A stretch of DNA of 64,000 bases from an uncultured Rhizobiaceae group bacterium (GTDB lineage Bacteria; Pseudomonadota; Alphaproteobacteria; Rhizobiales; Rhizobiaceae), in NCBI GenBank assembly GCA_937930845.1, contig CALHBJ010000001.1, positions 496,001-560,000 of the forward strand, in the 5' to 3' direction. This document shows positions 38,955 to 48,150 of this stretch, piece after piece. A program made the position numbers and the translations under genes. Position 1 is the stretch's first letter. Each line of letters begins with the position of its first letter. The notes under the pieces were generated by a model. It did no database searches. It saw nothing but the letters and a program-made list of their open reading frames with translations, and had not been told where the DNA came from.

Positions 38955-38960
38955 GCGTAC

Positions 38961-39707
38961 ATGGCCGCTTCAAAAATTCGTCTTGATCAATTGCTCACCC
39001 AGCGTGGCTTGGCGGCCAGCAGATCGCGGGCGCGCGACATGATCACCCGTGGTTGTGTAACGGTGGACGGGCGGCGCGCGGGTAAACATGGCCAGCAGGT
39101 TGCTGGCGACTGCACCATCAAAATTGACGATGAAGCCGCTGCCTACGTGTCGCGTGCCGCGCTGAAACTGATTGCCGGACTGGATGCGGCGCAATTTTCT
39201 GCCAATGGCAAAACCTGTCTTGATCTTGGGGCATCGACGGGCGGGTTTACCCAGGTTTTGCTGGAACGCGGTGCCCGCCACGTGAATGCGCTGGATGTGG
39301 GCCACGGCCAGATTACCGATAGCCTGCGCGGCGACAAGCGTGTGACCGTTTTGGAAAAATTCAATGCCCGCGACCTCACACTTTCTGACCTTCCCGAACC
39401 GCCTGAGATCGTGGTCAGCGACATGAGTTTCATCTCATTGCGGATCGCTGCTGAACCGGCATTGCGGCTGGCGCACAAAAAGGCCCTGGCTGTATTGCTG
39501 GTCAAACCGCAATTTGAAGTGGGCCGCGATGCGATTGGCAAAGGGGGATTGGTGACCGATACGGACCGCATCACCACGATGCTTGATGAAATAAAATCCT
39601 GGTTTGAAGAATTGCCCGGCTGGACGCTTTGCACTCTTGTCCCATCCCCCATAGAAGGTGGTGATGGAAACAAGGAATACCTGCTGTGTGGTCGAAGAAA
39701 TGCCTGA
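38961..39707 (+). CDS. tlyA: TlyA family rRNA (cytidine-2'-O)-methyltransferase / hemolysin
   Basis: A 248-residue TlyA protein that methylates ribosomal RNA in other bacteria. The S4 RNA-binding domain (about 4-65) is followed by an FtsJ-type SAM domain with motif CLDLGASTGGF (86-96) and a conserved VKPQFEVGRDAIGKGGLV block. Start is six bases behind the small exported protein. Its stop overlaps the start of the RNA methyltransferase gene by eight bases. tlyA and rlmD are normally next to dxs in relatives. Confidence 0.93.
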   Translation: MAASKIRLDQLLTQRGLAASRSRARDMITRGCVTVDGRRAGKHGQQVAGDCTIKIDDEAAAYVSRAALKLIAGLDAAQFSANGKTCLDLGASTGGFTQVLLERGARHVNALDVGHGQITDSLRGDKRVTVLEKFNARDLTLSDLPEPPEIVVSDMSFISLRIAAEPALRLAHKKALAVLLVKPQFEVGRDAIGKGGLVTDTDRITTMLDEIKSWFEELPGWTLCTLVPSPIEGGDGNKEYLLCGRRNA

Positions 39708-40968
39708 AATAAAGATCACCTCATTGGGCGCGCTTGGCGATGGGCTTGGCCGCCTGAGTGACGGAACGCCAGTATTCGTGCCCTTCACCCTTGCCGGAGA
39801 AACTGTGAAGGCCGGTGGTGCACCACCGCATTTCGACCTTGAACAGATCATCACCCCGTCCGATGACCGCCGGGAACCGCCCTGCCCGCATTTTGGCAGT
39901 TGCGGAGGGTGTTCTGTGCAGCATCTCACTGAAACCGCTTATTTGGCGTGGAAGCGCGACATTGTGCAAAGCGCTTTCAACAAGGCTGGTATCAAAACTG
40001 AAATTCAACCGACAATTGCTTCGCCCGCCCATTCCCGGCGGCGGGCGGTGCTGACCGCCCAACGGCAAAGCGGTGATGATGGCTCGTTCATCGCACTTGG
40101 TTTCAGCGCCCGAGCCAGTGGGTCGCTCGTTGACCTGTCTGTGTGTCACATTCTTGAACCAGCGCTGGTGGATGCGTTTGCCAGTTTGCGCGATTTGGCA
40201 GCAACGCTGTTGCGGGGCGATGAAAGCCTGCAAATGCTGGTGACCCGATTTGCCAATGGCATCGATGTGGATGTGCGGCTGGAACAGGAACCAAATGAAG
40301 AAATGACCGCAGCATTCGTGCGTGGCTTTGCCCGCACCCCGTTCCTGCGCGCCAGTTTTGACGGTGCAATCGTGGTTGAGAATGCCAAACCGATTGCCCG
40401 CTTTGGCAATGCCGAAGTTGCCGTTCCGCCCGGCGGCTTTCTGCAGGCTGTTGAACAGGCAGAAGACCACATGGCCCGAATGGTTTGCGCGCATCTTAAA
40501 AAGACAAAGCGCATTGTCGATTTGTTTTGTGGCAGTGGAACATTTGCATTGCGCCTTGCCCAGTTCGCCAAGGTGCACGGCGTGGAAAAGGAAGCCCGGC
40601 CGCTGGATGCGTTGAAAAGCGTGGCAGGCGATGCCAGCCGCAATCCCGTGACGACCGAAATACGCGATCTCCATCAATTGCCGCTGACGGACAAAGAGCT
40701 GAAACGTTTCGACGGGATCTGCCTTGACCCGCCCAGGGCAGGCGCTGAAGAACAGATCGGCGAGATCAGCCGGTCCGATGTATCAAAGATTGCCTATGTA
40801 TCCTGCAACCCCACCACGCTGGCCCGTGACGCGGCGCACCTCATAGACAATGGATTTTCCCTGGAAAGGGTGACACCGGTTGACCAGTTTGTCTGGTCCC
40901 ACCACGTGGAAGTGGTGGCGCTTTTCAGCCGTTCGAAACCAAAAAAGCCACGTTCCATATTCCGCTAA
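39700..40968 (+). CDS. class I SAM-dependent RNA (uracil-5-)methyltransferase, RlmD/RumA type
   Basis: A 422-residue TrmA/RlmD-family enzyme that makes 5-methyluridine. The iron-sulfur cysteines appear as CPHFGSCGGCSVQH (C62, C68, C71) plus a later Cys. SAM motif DLFCGSGTF, the LDPPRAG loop and the nucleophile Cys in YVSCNPTTL are present. The N-terminal TRAM-like part is short. I prefer the ATG at 39700, which leaves only an eight-base overlap with tlyA; the open frame continues 14 codons upstream. Convergent with the crotonase, two bases apart. Confidence 0.9.
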   Translation: MPEIKITSLGALGDGLGRLSDGTPVFVPFTLAGETVKAGGAPPHFDLEQIITPSDDRREPPCPHFGSCGGCSVQHLTETAYLAWKRDIVQSAFNKAGIKTEIQPTIASPAHSRRRAVLTAQRQSGDDGSFIALGFSARASGSLVDLSVCHILEPALVDAFASLRDLAATLLRGDESLQMLVTRFANGIDVDVRLEQEPNEEMTAAFVRGFARTPFLRASFDGAIVVENAKPIARFGNAEVAVPPGGFLQAVEQAEDHMARMVCAHLKKTKRIVDLFCGSGTFALRLAQFAKVHGVEKEARPLDALKSVAGDASRNPVTTEIRDLHQLPLTDKELKRFDGICLDPPRAGAEEQIGEISRSDVSKIAYVSCNPTTLARDAAHLIDNGFSLERVTPVDQFVWSHHVEVVALFSRSKPKKPRSIFR

Positions 40969-40970
40969 AA

Positions 40971-41732
40971 TCAGGCAGCGTCCGGCTTTTTGCTGCGCTG
41001 CATGAATGCCATAAAGGCATTGCGCGCTTCATCGCTTTGCAGCCGTTCGGCAAACAGCGCCCCCTCTTCTTCCATACGGGCGATGACCTCAGCACGGTCC
41101 CCCCGGAGCAATTTGCGCGAAATAGCCAATGCCTGGGGCGGTTTGGCGGCCAGCCGTGTGGCGGCATCCATGGCGCGGGTTTCCAGATCTTCAGTCTCGA
41201 CAATTTCGTTGACCAATCCGGCCTCGAAAGCCTGTTGAGCCTGGAAGCGTTCGCCCATCGCCAGCAATGCGAAGGCGCGATGGCTGCCCATAATGCGTGG
41301 TGCGACCAGGCTGGAAGCGGCTTCGGGAACCAGGCCAAGGTCTGTAAATGGCGTTTGTACCCAGGCACGTGGGCTGGCAAATACCATATCGCAATGCATT
41401 AACATGGTGCAGCCTACGCCAACGGCCAGTCCATCAATGGCGGCGATCAGCGGTTTTTGTCCGCTGATAATCGCTCGCAGGAAGTCGATCACTTCCGTGC
41501 CCTTTTCACCGCCCATGGCGGCAGCCAGAAAGTCTTTGAGATCATTGCCGGAGGTGAACACTTCCGGCTGGCCCAATATCACGCTCACGCCAATGGACTC
41601 GTCCGTATCGGCGCCGGAAATTGCCGATGCCAGCTGCGCATACATGGTGCGGGTAATGGCGTTCTTTTTATCAGCCCGGTTGAAGCGGATAGTTTGTACT
41701 TTGCCTTGGCGGGCAATTTCGATTTCGGCCAT
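40971..41732 (-). CDS. enoyl-CoA hydratase/isomerase (crotonase family)
   Basis: A 253-residue crotonase-fold protein. Oxyanion-hole segments are present: FTSGNDLKDF (near 66-75) and AIDGLAVGVGCTMLMHCD; the third segment LGLVPEAAS gives the family Glu. The ATG at 41732 has AGGA upstream and fits the domain; the longer frame (to 41798) does not. The gene follows the acyl-CoA dehydrogenase by ten bases, so the pair probably serves one beta-oxidation-like route. The acyl chain is not known. Confidence 0.9.
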   Translation of the reverse strand: MAEIEIARQGKVQTIRFNRADKKNAITRTMYAQLASAISGADTDESIGVSVILGQPEVFTSGNDLKDFLAAAMGGEKGTEVIDFLRAIISGQKPLIAAIDGLAVGVGCTMLMHCDMVFASPRAWVQTPFTDLGLVPEAASSLVAPRIMGSHRAFALLAMGERFQAQQAFEAGLVNEIVETEDLETRAMDAATRLAAKPPQALAISRKLLRGDRAEVIARMEEEGALFAERLQSDEARNAFMAFMQRSKKPDAA

Positions 41733-41742
41733 TGTATCAATC

Positions 41743-43527
41743 CTAGCTGGCAAGAAGGGCGGCGCCTGCATCCAGCAGGCTGACCGCGCCATTTTCAATA
41801 GCAGTTTTCAAACTGGCAGTTTCACCGGTCAGATTGCCGGTGGCAAATCGTGCGATGGCGGCCCGGTGTGCGGATTCGCCATGGGGTGTGGAGAGCGCAG
41901 CGCGGGCCAGATAACATCCACCAGCCGCCAACCCAATCAGACGCAAATAAGGCGTGGCACCGGCAAGAGCCGTGTTGCGCTCGCCAGACGCGTGACATTC
42001 CAGCAGGTAATCTGTGGCCGATTGCAGATCGTCGAGTGCTTGAGACAGGCCTTGGGCTACGCCGCTTAAATCATTGCGATTGGCGCGTGTGACTTCATCG
42101 ACGATATCCCGCAGCTCACCGATTACCCCAGCAATTGCCTTGCCGCCATTAAGCGTAATTTTCCTCGTGACCAAATCAATGGCCTGAATGCCGTTGGTGC
42201 CCTCATAGATTGGCGCAATCCGCGCATCGCGCAACAGGCGCGCGGCACCGGTTTCTTCCACAAAGCCCATGCCACCGTGAATCTGAATGCCGATATTGGC
42301 AACTTCGCACCCAATATCCGTGCTGAACGCCTTGGCAATGGGTGTGAGCAATGCCGCACGATGGCTCCAGTCTTCGCGCTCCGCTTCTGGGGCCGCTTCT
42401 TCCATGTCGATGGCATGGGCACAATTATAGCTGATGGCCCGCGCAGCAGCGGTTAGGGCCTGCATGGTCAACAAATTGCGTTGCACATCGGGGTGGTGAA
42501 TGATCGGAGCCATTCCTTCGCCTTTATATCCCTCGGCGCGCCCCTGGCGACGGTCGCGAGCGAAAGCGATGGCTTTTTGTGTGGCCGCTTCGGCCACCGC
42601 GACACCCTGAATTCCCACCAGCAGGCGGGCGTTGTTCATCATGGTGAACATGCAGGCCAGCCCGCGGTTCTCCTCGCCCACCAACCAACCGATAGCCCCG
42701 GCACGCTCGCCATGCTTGCCATCGCCAAAAATCATGGTGCAGGTCGGGGATCCGTGGATGCCCATCTTGTGTTCAATGCCGTTACAGAAGACATCATTGC
42801 GGCTGCCGGGCCTGCCGGTTTCATCGGGAATGAATTTCGGCACCAGAAACAACGAAAGACCGCGTTGCCCAGCCGGTGCGTCTGGCAATCGGGCCAGGAC
42901 CAGATGGATGATGTTTTCGGTCAGATCATGCTCACCATAGGTAATGAATATCTTCTGCCCGAAGATGCGATAGGTGTCGTCTTCTGCCGGCTCGGCGTAG
43001 GTTTTGAGCGCGTTGAGATCAGAGCCCGCCTGGGGCTCGGTCAGGTTCATCGTGCCGGTCCATTTGCCGGAAATGAGGTTTTCCAGATAAATTTCTTTCA
43101 GGTCATCCGTGGCATGGCTGGCAATGGCTTCCACAGCGCCCACGGTCAGTGTCGGGCCTATGCCGAATGCAAGCGAACCGGAATTCCACATTTCAAACGC
43201 CGCTGCGCCAAGGGAAATGGGCAGGCCCTGTCCGCCAAAGTCTTCCGGCCCCGTCAGGCCGTTCCAACCTCCCTCCGTCCACCGCTTATACAAATCCTGC
43301 CACCCGTCGGGCATGGTCACCACGCCATCGTTCAACGGGGTTCCCTGCCTGTCTGCGATTTCAGACAGGGGAGCAATTTCTTCTGAGGAAAATTTCCCCG
43401 CTTCTTCCAGAATCGCATCCAACAGATCCTGCGACAATTCACCAAGCTGCTGCTTTTCCATCGCCGCCCCAAGGCCGGTGACATGTTTGAGCGTATGGGA
43501 AATTTCTGCAACGGGAGCACGGTACAT
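41743..43527 (-). CDS. acyl-CoA dehydrogenase family protein, DmdC-like
   Basis: A 594-residue FAD enzyme of the long acyl-CoA dehydrogenase type related to 3-methylmercaptopropionyl-CoA dehydrogenase (DmdC) and similar medium-chain enzymes. Recognisable blocks are NLTEPQAGSDLNAL, the catalytic-Glu domain with KMGIHGSPTCTMIFGD, GGMGFVEETGAARLLRDARI and the C-terminal extra domain. The start at 43527 gives the conserved MYRAPVAEISHTL N-terminus; the open frame goes on 39 codons. Divergent from sua5. Together with the downstream crotonase it could act on methylthio-acyl or ordinary acyl-CoA; sequence alone does not decide. Confidence 0.9.
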   Translation of the reverse strand: MYRAPVAEISHTLKHVTGLGAAMEKQQLGELSQDLLDAILEEAGKFSSEEIAPLSEIADRQGTPLNDGVVTMPDGWQDLYKRWTEGGWNGLTGPEDFGGQGLPISLGAAAFEMWNSGSLAFGIGPTLTVGAVEAIASHATDDLKEIYLENLISGKWTGTMNLTEPQAGSDLNALKTYAEPAEDDTYRIFGQKIFITYGEHDLTENIIHLVLARLPDAPAGQRGLSLFLVPKFIPDETGRPGSRNDVFCNGIEHKMGIHGSPTCTMIFGDGKHGERAGAIGWLVGEENRGLACMFTMMNNARLLVGIQGVAVAEAATQKAIAFARDRRQGRAEGYKGEGMAPIIHHPDVQRNLLTMQALTAAARAISYNCAHAIDMEEAAPEAEREDWSHRAALLTPIAKAFSTDIGCEVANIGIQIHGGMGFVEETGAARLLRDARIAPIYEGTNGIQAIDLVTRKITLNGGKAIAGVIGELRDIVDEVTRANRNDLSGVAQGLSQALDDLQSATDYLLECHASGERNTALAGATPYLRLIGLAAGGCYLARAALSTPHGESAHRAAIARFATGNLTGETASLKTAIENGAVSLLDAGAALLAS

Positions 43528-43635
43528 GGCGGGAATCCATTTGGTATTTGCTGCACCGTTTCTGCCACGCTTTGACGTTAACGTCAAAGCAGTAAAGCCT
43601 TGCAGGAACGGACGTTTTGTCATGTAAACAGCACA

Positions 43636-44610
43636 ATGACGCAATTGCTAGACCGATCACTGGGCTTTGATGCCGCGCTGGAAACCCTGCGCGGGGGCGG
43701 GCTTGTGGCTGTGCCAACCGAAACGGTCTACGGCCTCGCCGCCGATGCGACCAACGCAGCTGCGGTTGCCGGGATTTACGAGGCCAAGGGGCGCCCCAGC
43801 TTCAATCCACTGATCTCCCATGTGAGCGATCTGGAAATGGCGCAGCGCTATGGCGTTTTCAACGAGCGCGCATTGCGGCTGGCCCACGAATTCTGGCCCG
43901 GCCCGCTGACCCTTGTGGTTCCCCTTGCTCCAAAAGCCAAGGTGGCTGATGCGGTGACGGCAAATCTGCCGACGATCGCCCTGCGCCAGCCAAAAGGCAC
44001 CATGGCTCAATTGTCGAAGGCGCTGGACGTTCCCCTGGCCGCGCCAAGTGCAAATTCGTCAGGTCGGATCAGCCCAACGACTGCCCTGCATGTGATGGAC
44101 GACCTTGGCGGCCGGATAGATTTGATACTGGACGAAGGCCCCTGCGACGTGGGGCTTGAATCGACCATTGTCAAAGTCACCGACACGGAATTGGTTTTGC
44201 TGCGCGAAGGTGGTGTGACGCGCGACGCACTTGAGGCCGTGGTCGGACCGGTGTCGCACCTGGAGAAAGAAGCCGCCACCAGAATTGAAGCGCCGGGCAT
44301 GATGTTGGCCCACTATGCACCGCGCAAGCCCTTGCGGCTCAACGCCGGTCAAGCGCGCGCGGATGAAGCGCTGCTGGCCTTTGGCCCACAGGTTGCGGGG
44401 CATAAGGCTCCGGCACTTAATCTTAGCGAAAGCGGCGATTTGCAGGAAGCAGCGCATAATCTGTTTGCTTATCTTACCCAATTGGATGACAGCGATGCGG
44501 CCGGTATCGCGGTCCAGTCGATACCCATGACCGGCATTGGGGCTGCAATTAATGACCGCCTGGCCCGGGCGGCTGTGCCCCATGATACCCAAGAGGCCGA
44601 TGATGGATGA
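43636..44610 (+). CDS. L-threonylcarbamoyladenylate synthase (Sua5/TsaC type)
   Basis: Makes threonylcarbamoyl-AMP for the t6A37 modification of ANN-decoding tRNAs. The 324-residue product has the N-terminal YrdC/TsaC domain (about 1-205) with VPTETVYGLAADA, KGRPSFNPLISHV and HEFWPGPLTL, and the C-terminal Sua5 domain, so it is the longer Sua5 form. The ATG at 43636 fits the YrdC domain; the open frame starts 12 codons earlier. The next gene overlaps its stop. Confidence 0.95.
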   Translation: MTQLLDRSLGFDAALETLRGGGLVAVPTETVYGLAADATNAAAVAGIYEAKGRPSFNPLISHVSDLEMAQRYGVFNERALRLAHEFWPGPLTLVVPLAPKAKVADAVTANLPTIALRQPKGTMAQLSKALDVPLAAPSANSSGRISPTTALHVMDDLGGRIDLILDEGPCDVGLESTIVKVTDTELVLLREGGVTRDALEAVVGPVSHLEKEAATRIEAPGMMLAHYAPRKPLRLNAGQARADEALLAFGPQVAGHKAPALNLSESGDLQEAAHNLFAYLTQLDDSDAAGIAVQSIPMTGIGAAINDRLARAAVPHDTQEADDG

Positions 44611-46021
44611 GATACTCAAGAACCGTTTCGCCGCAATCGTGGGCGATAAGAACACGATCACAAAAGACGTGTCCCTATCTGCTTTCACCCAGGATATGCG
44701 CGGACGTTATACCGGATCAGCAGCCCTGGCGTTGCAGCCTGGCAATGTGGACGAGGTTGCTGCCATCATGCGCCTGGCCCAGGAAACGGGAACACCAATC
44801 ATTCCCCAGGGGGGCAATACCGGGCTGGTAGGCGGCGGTGTTCCGTTGCAAGATGGCACCGGTCAGGAAATTATACTGTCCCTGCGCCGTATGAACCGAA
44901 TTCTGGATGTGGACCCGGATACAAATACGATGACGGTTGAAGCAGGCGCGGTTCTGCAAAACCTGCAGGACGCGGCTGACGGTGCGGACCGCTTGTTTCC
45001 CCTGTCACTTGGATCACAGGGTTCCTGCCAGATTGGCGGCAATATCAGTTCCAATGCAGGCGGCACTGCGGTGCTGGCCTATGGCAATACCCGCGACTTG
45101 GTCATGGGTCTGGAAGCGGTGTTGCCTAATGGCGACGTGTGGAACGGCCTGTCGCGTTTGCGTAAGGACAATACTGGCTACGATCTGAAAAACCTCATTA
45201 TTGGTGCCGAGGGCACACTTGGTGTGGTGACAAAGGCGGTGGTGAAGCTTTTTCCTAAACCGCGTGGCCGCGCGGTTGCCTTTGTTGCCCTTGGCTCTCC
45301 CCAAAAAGCGCTGGCATTGCTGAACATGGCCAAGGGGCGGTTGGGCAATGATTTAACAGCCTTCGAGTTCATGGCTTCCATCGCCATGGAGTTCACCATT
45401 CGCCATGCCGCCACGCCGACCCGTGCGCCGATTGATGGCGACCATGCGTGGTATGTGTTAGTTGAGGTCTCGTCGGGCAAAAGCGAAGAAGATGCCCATG
45501 CCGACATGCAGACCCTGCTGGAGCAGGCGCTGGAAGATGAGATTATTGATGATGCGACCCTGGCGGGCAGCATCGCCCAGCAAAATGCATTTTGGCAATT
45601 GCGCGAAGATATGTCCCACGCCCAACGCCCGGAAGGCGCGTCCATAAAGCACGACATATCCGTTCCGGTGGGCGCATTGCCCAATTTCATCAAAGAAGCC
45701 GATGCGGCAGTTGCGGAAATTGTGCCCGGTGCCCGCGTGGTCAATTTTGGCCACATGGGTGACGGCAATTTGCACTATAATATTTCGCAACCCATTGGCT
45801 GGAACGGCGAAACATTCTTTGAATACGAGCCAGACATCAATGATGCCATTTATGCGTTGATCAAAAAATATGATGGATCAATTTCTGCCGAACACGGGAT
45901 TGGTCAGATGAAGCGCGACCGGCTGGCTGCCCACAAAGACCCGGTCGCCCTGAACATGATGCGCGCCATCAAGGCCGCCCTTGACCCAAAGGGCATCATG
46001 AACCCCGGCAAAGTGCTTTGA
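44600..46021 (+). CDS. FAD-linked oxidase (D-2-hydroxyglutarate/lactate dehydrogenase-like, GlcD family)
   Basis: A 473-residue flavoprotein of the VAO/PCMH family that oxidises D-2-hydroxy acids, probably 2-hydroxyglutarate or lactate. The N-terminal FAD site contains IIPQGGNTGLVGGGVPL and later GSCQIGGNISSNAGGTAVL; the C-terminal cap ends in HGIGQMKRDRLAAHKDPVALNMMRAIKAALDP (ends given), as in the D2HGDH family. Start is ATG at 44600 or 44603; both lie inside the Sua5 end. Co-transcription with sua5 is likely. Confidence 0.88.
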   Translation: MMDEILKNRFAAIVGDKNTITKDVSLSAFTQDMRGRYTGSAALALQPGNVDEVAAIMRLAQETGTPIIPQGGNTGLVGGGVPLQDGTGQEIILSLRRMNRILDVDPDTNTMTVEAGAVLQNLQDAADGADRLFPLSLGSQGSCQIGGNISSNAGGTAVLAYGNTRDLVMGLEAVLPNGDVWNGLSRLRKDNTGYDLKNLIIGAEGTLGVVTKAVVKLFPKPRGRAVAFVALGSPQKALALLNMAKGRLGNDLTAFEFMASIAMEFTIRHAATPTRAPIDGDHAWYVLVEVSSGKSEEDAHADMQTLLEQALEDEIIDDATLAGSIAQQNAFWQLREDMSHAQRPEGASIKHDISVPVGALPNFIKEADAAVAEIVPGARVVNFGHMGDGNLHYNISQPIGWNGETFFEYEPDINDAIYALIKKYDGSISAEHGIGQMKRDRLAAHKDPVALNMMRAIKAALDPKGIMNPGKVL

Positions 46022-46245
46022 TTGCGCCTTCTTTCCTTAACATTCGTGCAACCTTACCCAGCTGTTACCGCACCAAGCTTTTGATAACCTTGGCTCACGG
46101 TGAAGTTTTCTTAACCGCATAAATTAAGCGGATTCGCGATCTCACGGCCTAATGTGAACTCAACGCACGGACAATAAATGATCCGGCGATGAACAAGAGA
46201 CCCACAAAAACCAGGGCTCTTGAAGTTTTACAGAGAGGCTAACCC

Positions 46246-46854
46246 ATGGCTGTCAGGGGACGACACCAGGACAAGGCGCAGAATATCAAACCCGTATGGG
46301 CCACCGCAGAAATGCGGCTTGATCCATACGCTCTGCCGCAAAAGATCAGCTACGACCGCGCAACACCTGCGCAGTCGAGAAGCGCGAGCGGCACCAGCGC
46401 CTATGAATTCACACTGAACACAATCGGCGCGACGCTAAAATGTGAGCTGGGATGCGGCCTGCCGCTTTCACTCGCTTTGCCCAACCGGGCATTCAAGGGC
46501 GTTGCTGCGCGGGCGTTTGAAAATGCGGATGGCACCAATACGGTCACGCTGGAACTGTTGCATGAAGATGCGGAATTGAGTGTTCCACTGTGTGTGAGCG
46601 AACAGGTCGAAGATGCAGCAGCAGACTGGCACTCATGGGCCAATCAGCTGGGCCTTCCCATGATCATTATCGATGACAATGGCGATGCCGCTCTGGTGAA
46701 AGATGCAGCGGGTTTGACCACACGTGCGCCGAAACCGCGCCGGGGCCGCATTGCTGGTGCAAGAGGCCGGCCTAACTTCCTGCGCCGCCGGAAAGTGGGC
46801 ATTGTCGGGCCGGTTGTTCGCTTGGACGCCAAGGAAATCATTGCGCGTTCGTAA
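46246..46854 (+). CDS. DUF6101 family protein
   Basis: A 202-residue protein of a family seen in Hyphomicrobiales with no known function. The core is FTLNTIGATLKCELGCGLPLSLALPNRAFKGVAARAFENADG (ends given, residues 50-92), then VTLELLHEDAELSVPLCV and a Trp-rich WHSWANQLGLPMIII segment. The C-terminus is strongly basic (KPRRGRIAGARGRPNFLRRRK), suggesting nucleic acid or acidic-surface contact. AGAGG before the ATG. Located beside ubiA, as often in relatives. Confidence 0.82.
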   Translation: MAVRGRHQDKAQNIKPVWATAEMRLDPYALPQKISYDRATPAQSRSASGTSAYEFTLNTIGATLKCELGCGLPLSLALPNRAFKGVAARAFENADGTNTVTLELLHEDAELSVPLCVSEQVEDAAADWHSWANQLGLPMIIIDDNGDAALVKDAAGLTTRAPKPRRGRIAGARGRPNFLRRRKVGIVGPVVRLDAKEIIARS

Positions 46855-46874
46855 GCTTGGACCAGCAGCCTATT

Positions 46875-46911
46875 TCTAGAGCGCTTCAAGCTTAGCTTGA
46901 ATCACTCTAGA
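46875..46911. repeat. long inverted repeat, dispersed-type
   Basis: Arms TCTAGAGCGCTTCAAGCT (46875-46892) and AGCTTGAATCACTCTAGA (46894-46911) match at 16 of 18 positions around a single central T. It lies after the DUF6101 stop and before ubiA. An 11-base fragment, AACGCTCTAAA, recurs at about 47009 and 62917, which suggests a scattered family of palindromic elements. Confidence 0.5.
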
Positions 46912-47020
46912 TTTAAACTTGTGCTCACGTTGTCAGGCCTCGCCTTTCGCTGCGCAGGCGCGGCGCAATACGCCGGGTCGGCATATGCCTCCCAGAGTTT
47001 CCACTTGAGTGAAAAACGCT

Positions 47021-48031
47021 CTAAAGAAAAATTTCCAAGAACAGTCCGGCGAAAACGATCCAGCCGAACTGGGAGTTTGACTTGAAGAGTTTCAGGCACT
47101 TGTCAGCGTCATCGATGTCCAGCGTTTGGATTTGCCAAATCATATGGCCGCTTCCTGCAATCAGGCCCAGATAGGCAATCCAGCCCGCTTCTGCTGTGGC
47201 AAAAGCTGCGGCAAACAGAACTAGCGTACCTGTATAGAGCAATATCAATGCGGGTTTGGTGTTCTGGCCAAATAATCGCGCGGTTGATCTCACCCCCACA
47301 AGCGCGTCGTCCTCACGGTCCTGATGGGCATAGATCGTGTCATATCCGATGGTCCACAAAACGCTGCCTGCATAGAGCAATAGCGGGGCTGCCGATAATT
47401 GACCAAACACCACGGCCCAGCCCATAAGTGCGCCCCATGAGAACGCCAGGCCCAGCACAAATTGGGGCCAGTTGGTGATGCGTTTTGCAAATGGATAGCA
47501 GGCCACAACGCCAAGTGATCCAATCGCCAGCCAGAAGGCGAACCAATTGAATTGGGGATACCACAGCGCACACAGTGCCAGAAGCACGGCGAAGCCGGCC
47601 AAAGCTTGCAAGACGGTGAAAATGGCTGCTTGAAAGCGGCTTACCCGGCCAGAAGGGATGGGGCGCGAAGCGGTGCGGGCCACTTTTTCATCAATGCCCA
47701 CATCGACAAAATCATTATAGGTGCAACCAGCGCCACGCATGAGAATGGCCCCCGCCATAAACAGACCCAGGGGGATGATTATGCCAGCCGTTAGCGCGAT
47801 GGAATCGGCAAACCATGCGTCCCCGCCATAAAAGGTGAAGCCATTGCGGCCCTGGGCCAGCGCATGGGCCCACCAGCAGGGCCACATCAACAGCCACCAG
47901 CCGATGGGGCGTTCCCAACGGGCCAGTTGTGCATAGGGCCACAGCGCGCGCGGCAGCCACCTGTAAACCCACGAATTGGGCACGGCGTCCGCGACAAGGT
48001 CAGCATTCAAGGGGGAATTAAGGCGCGTCAT
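47021..48031 (-). CDS. ubiA: 4-hydroxybenzoate octaprenyltransferase
   Basis: Attaches the polyprenyl tail to 4-hydroxybenzoate in ubiquinone synthesis. The 336-residue membrane protein has about nine helices, the prenyl-diphosphate motif [19 protein letters not shown] (ends of NDxxDxxxD) and the second Asp-rich loop [17 protein letters not shown]. It is longer than the E. coli form by an N-terminal 30 residues, usual in this order. Divergent from purD. Its product is used with octaprenyl-PP from the ispB-type gene near the right edge. Confidence 0.95.
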   Translation of the reverse strand: MTRLNSPLNADLVADAVPNSWVYRWLPRALWPYAQLARWERPIGWWLLMWPCWWAHALAQGRNGFTFYGGDAWFADSIALTAGIIIPLGLFMAGAILMRGAGCTYNDFVDVGIDEKVARTASRPIPSGRVSRFQAAIFTVLQALAGFAVLLALCALWYPQFNWFAFWLAIGSLGVVACYPFAKRITNWPQFVLGLAFSWGALMGWAVVFGQLSAAPLLLYAGSVLWTIGYDTIYAHQDREDDALVGVRSTARLFGQNTKPALILLYTGTLVLFAAAFATAEAGWIAYLGLIAGSGHMIWQIQTLDIDDADKCLKLFKSNSQFGWIVFAGLFLEIFL

Positions 48032-48150
48032 GGATTGCCAAGATGCGGTGGGTTGGCCTGCAACACAAGTGGAAAACTTGCTTCACCGTCTGCAGCGGCA
48101 ATGTTGGCGTGCTAAAGTTGTTTCAACGCGCAACCCAATGGAATTTGGTC

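Noticed and set aside
39721-40677. 318-codon minus-strand frame antisense to the rlmD-type gene
   Set aside because: Composition rich in Cys, His and Arg, as expected of a reverse frame; no motif.
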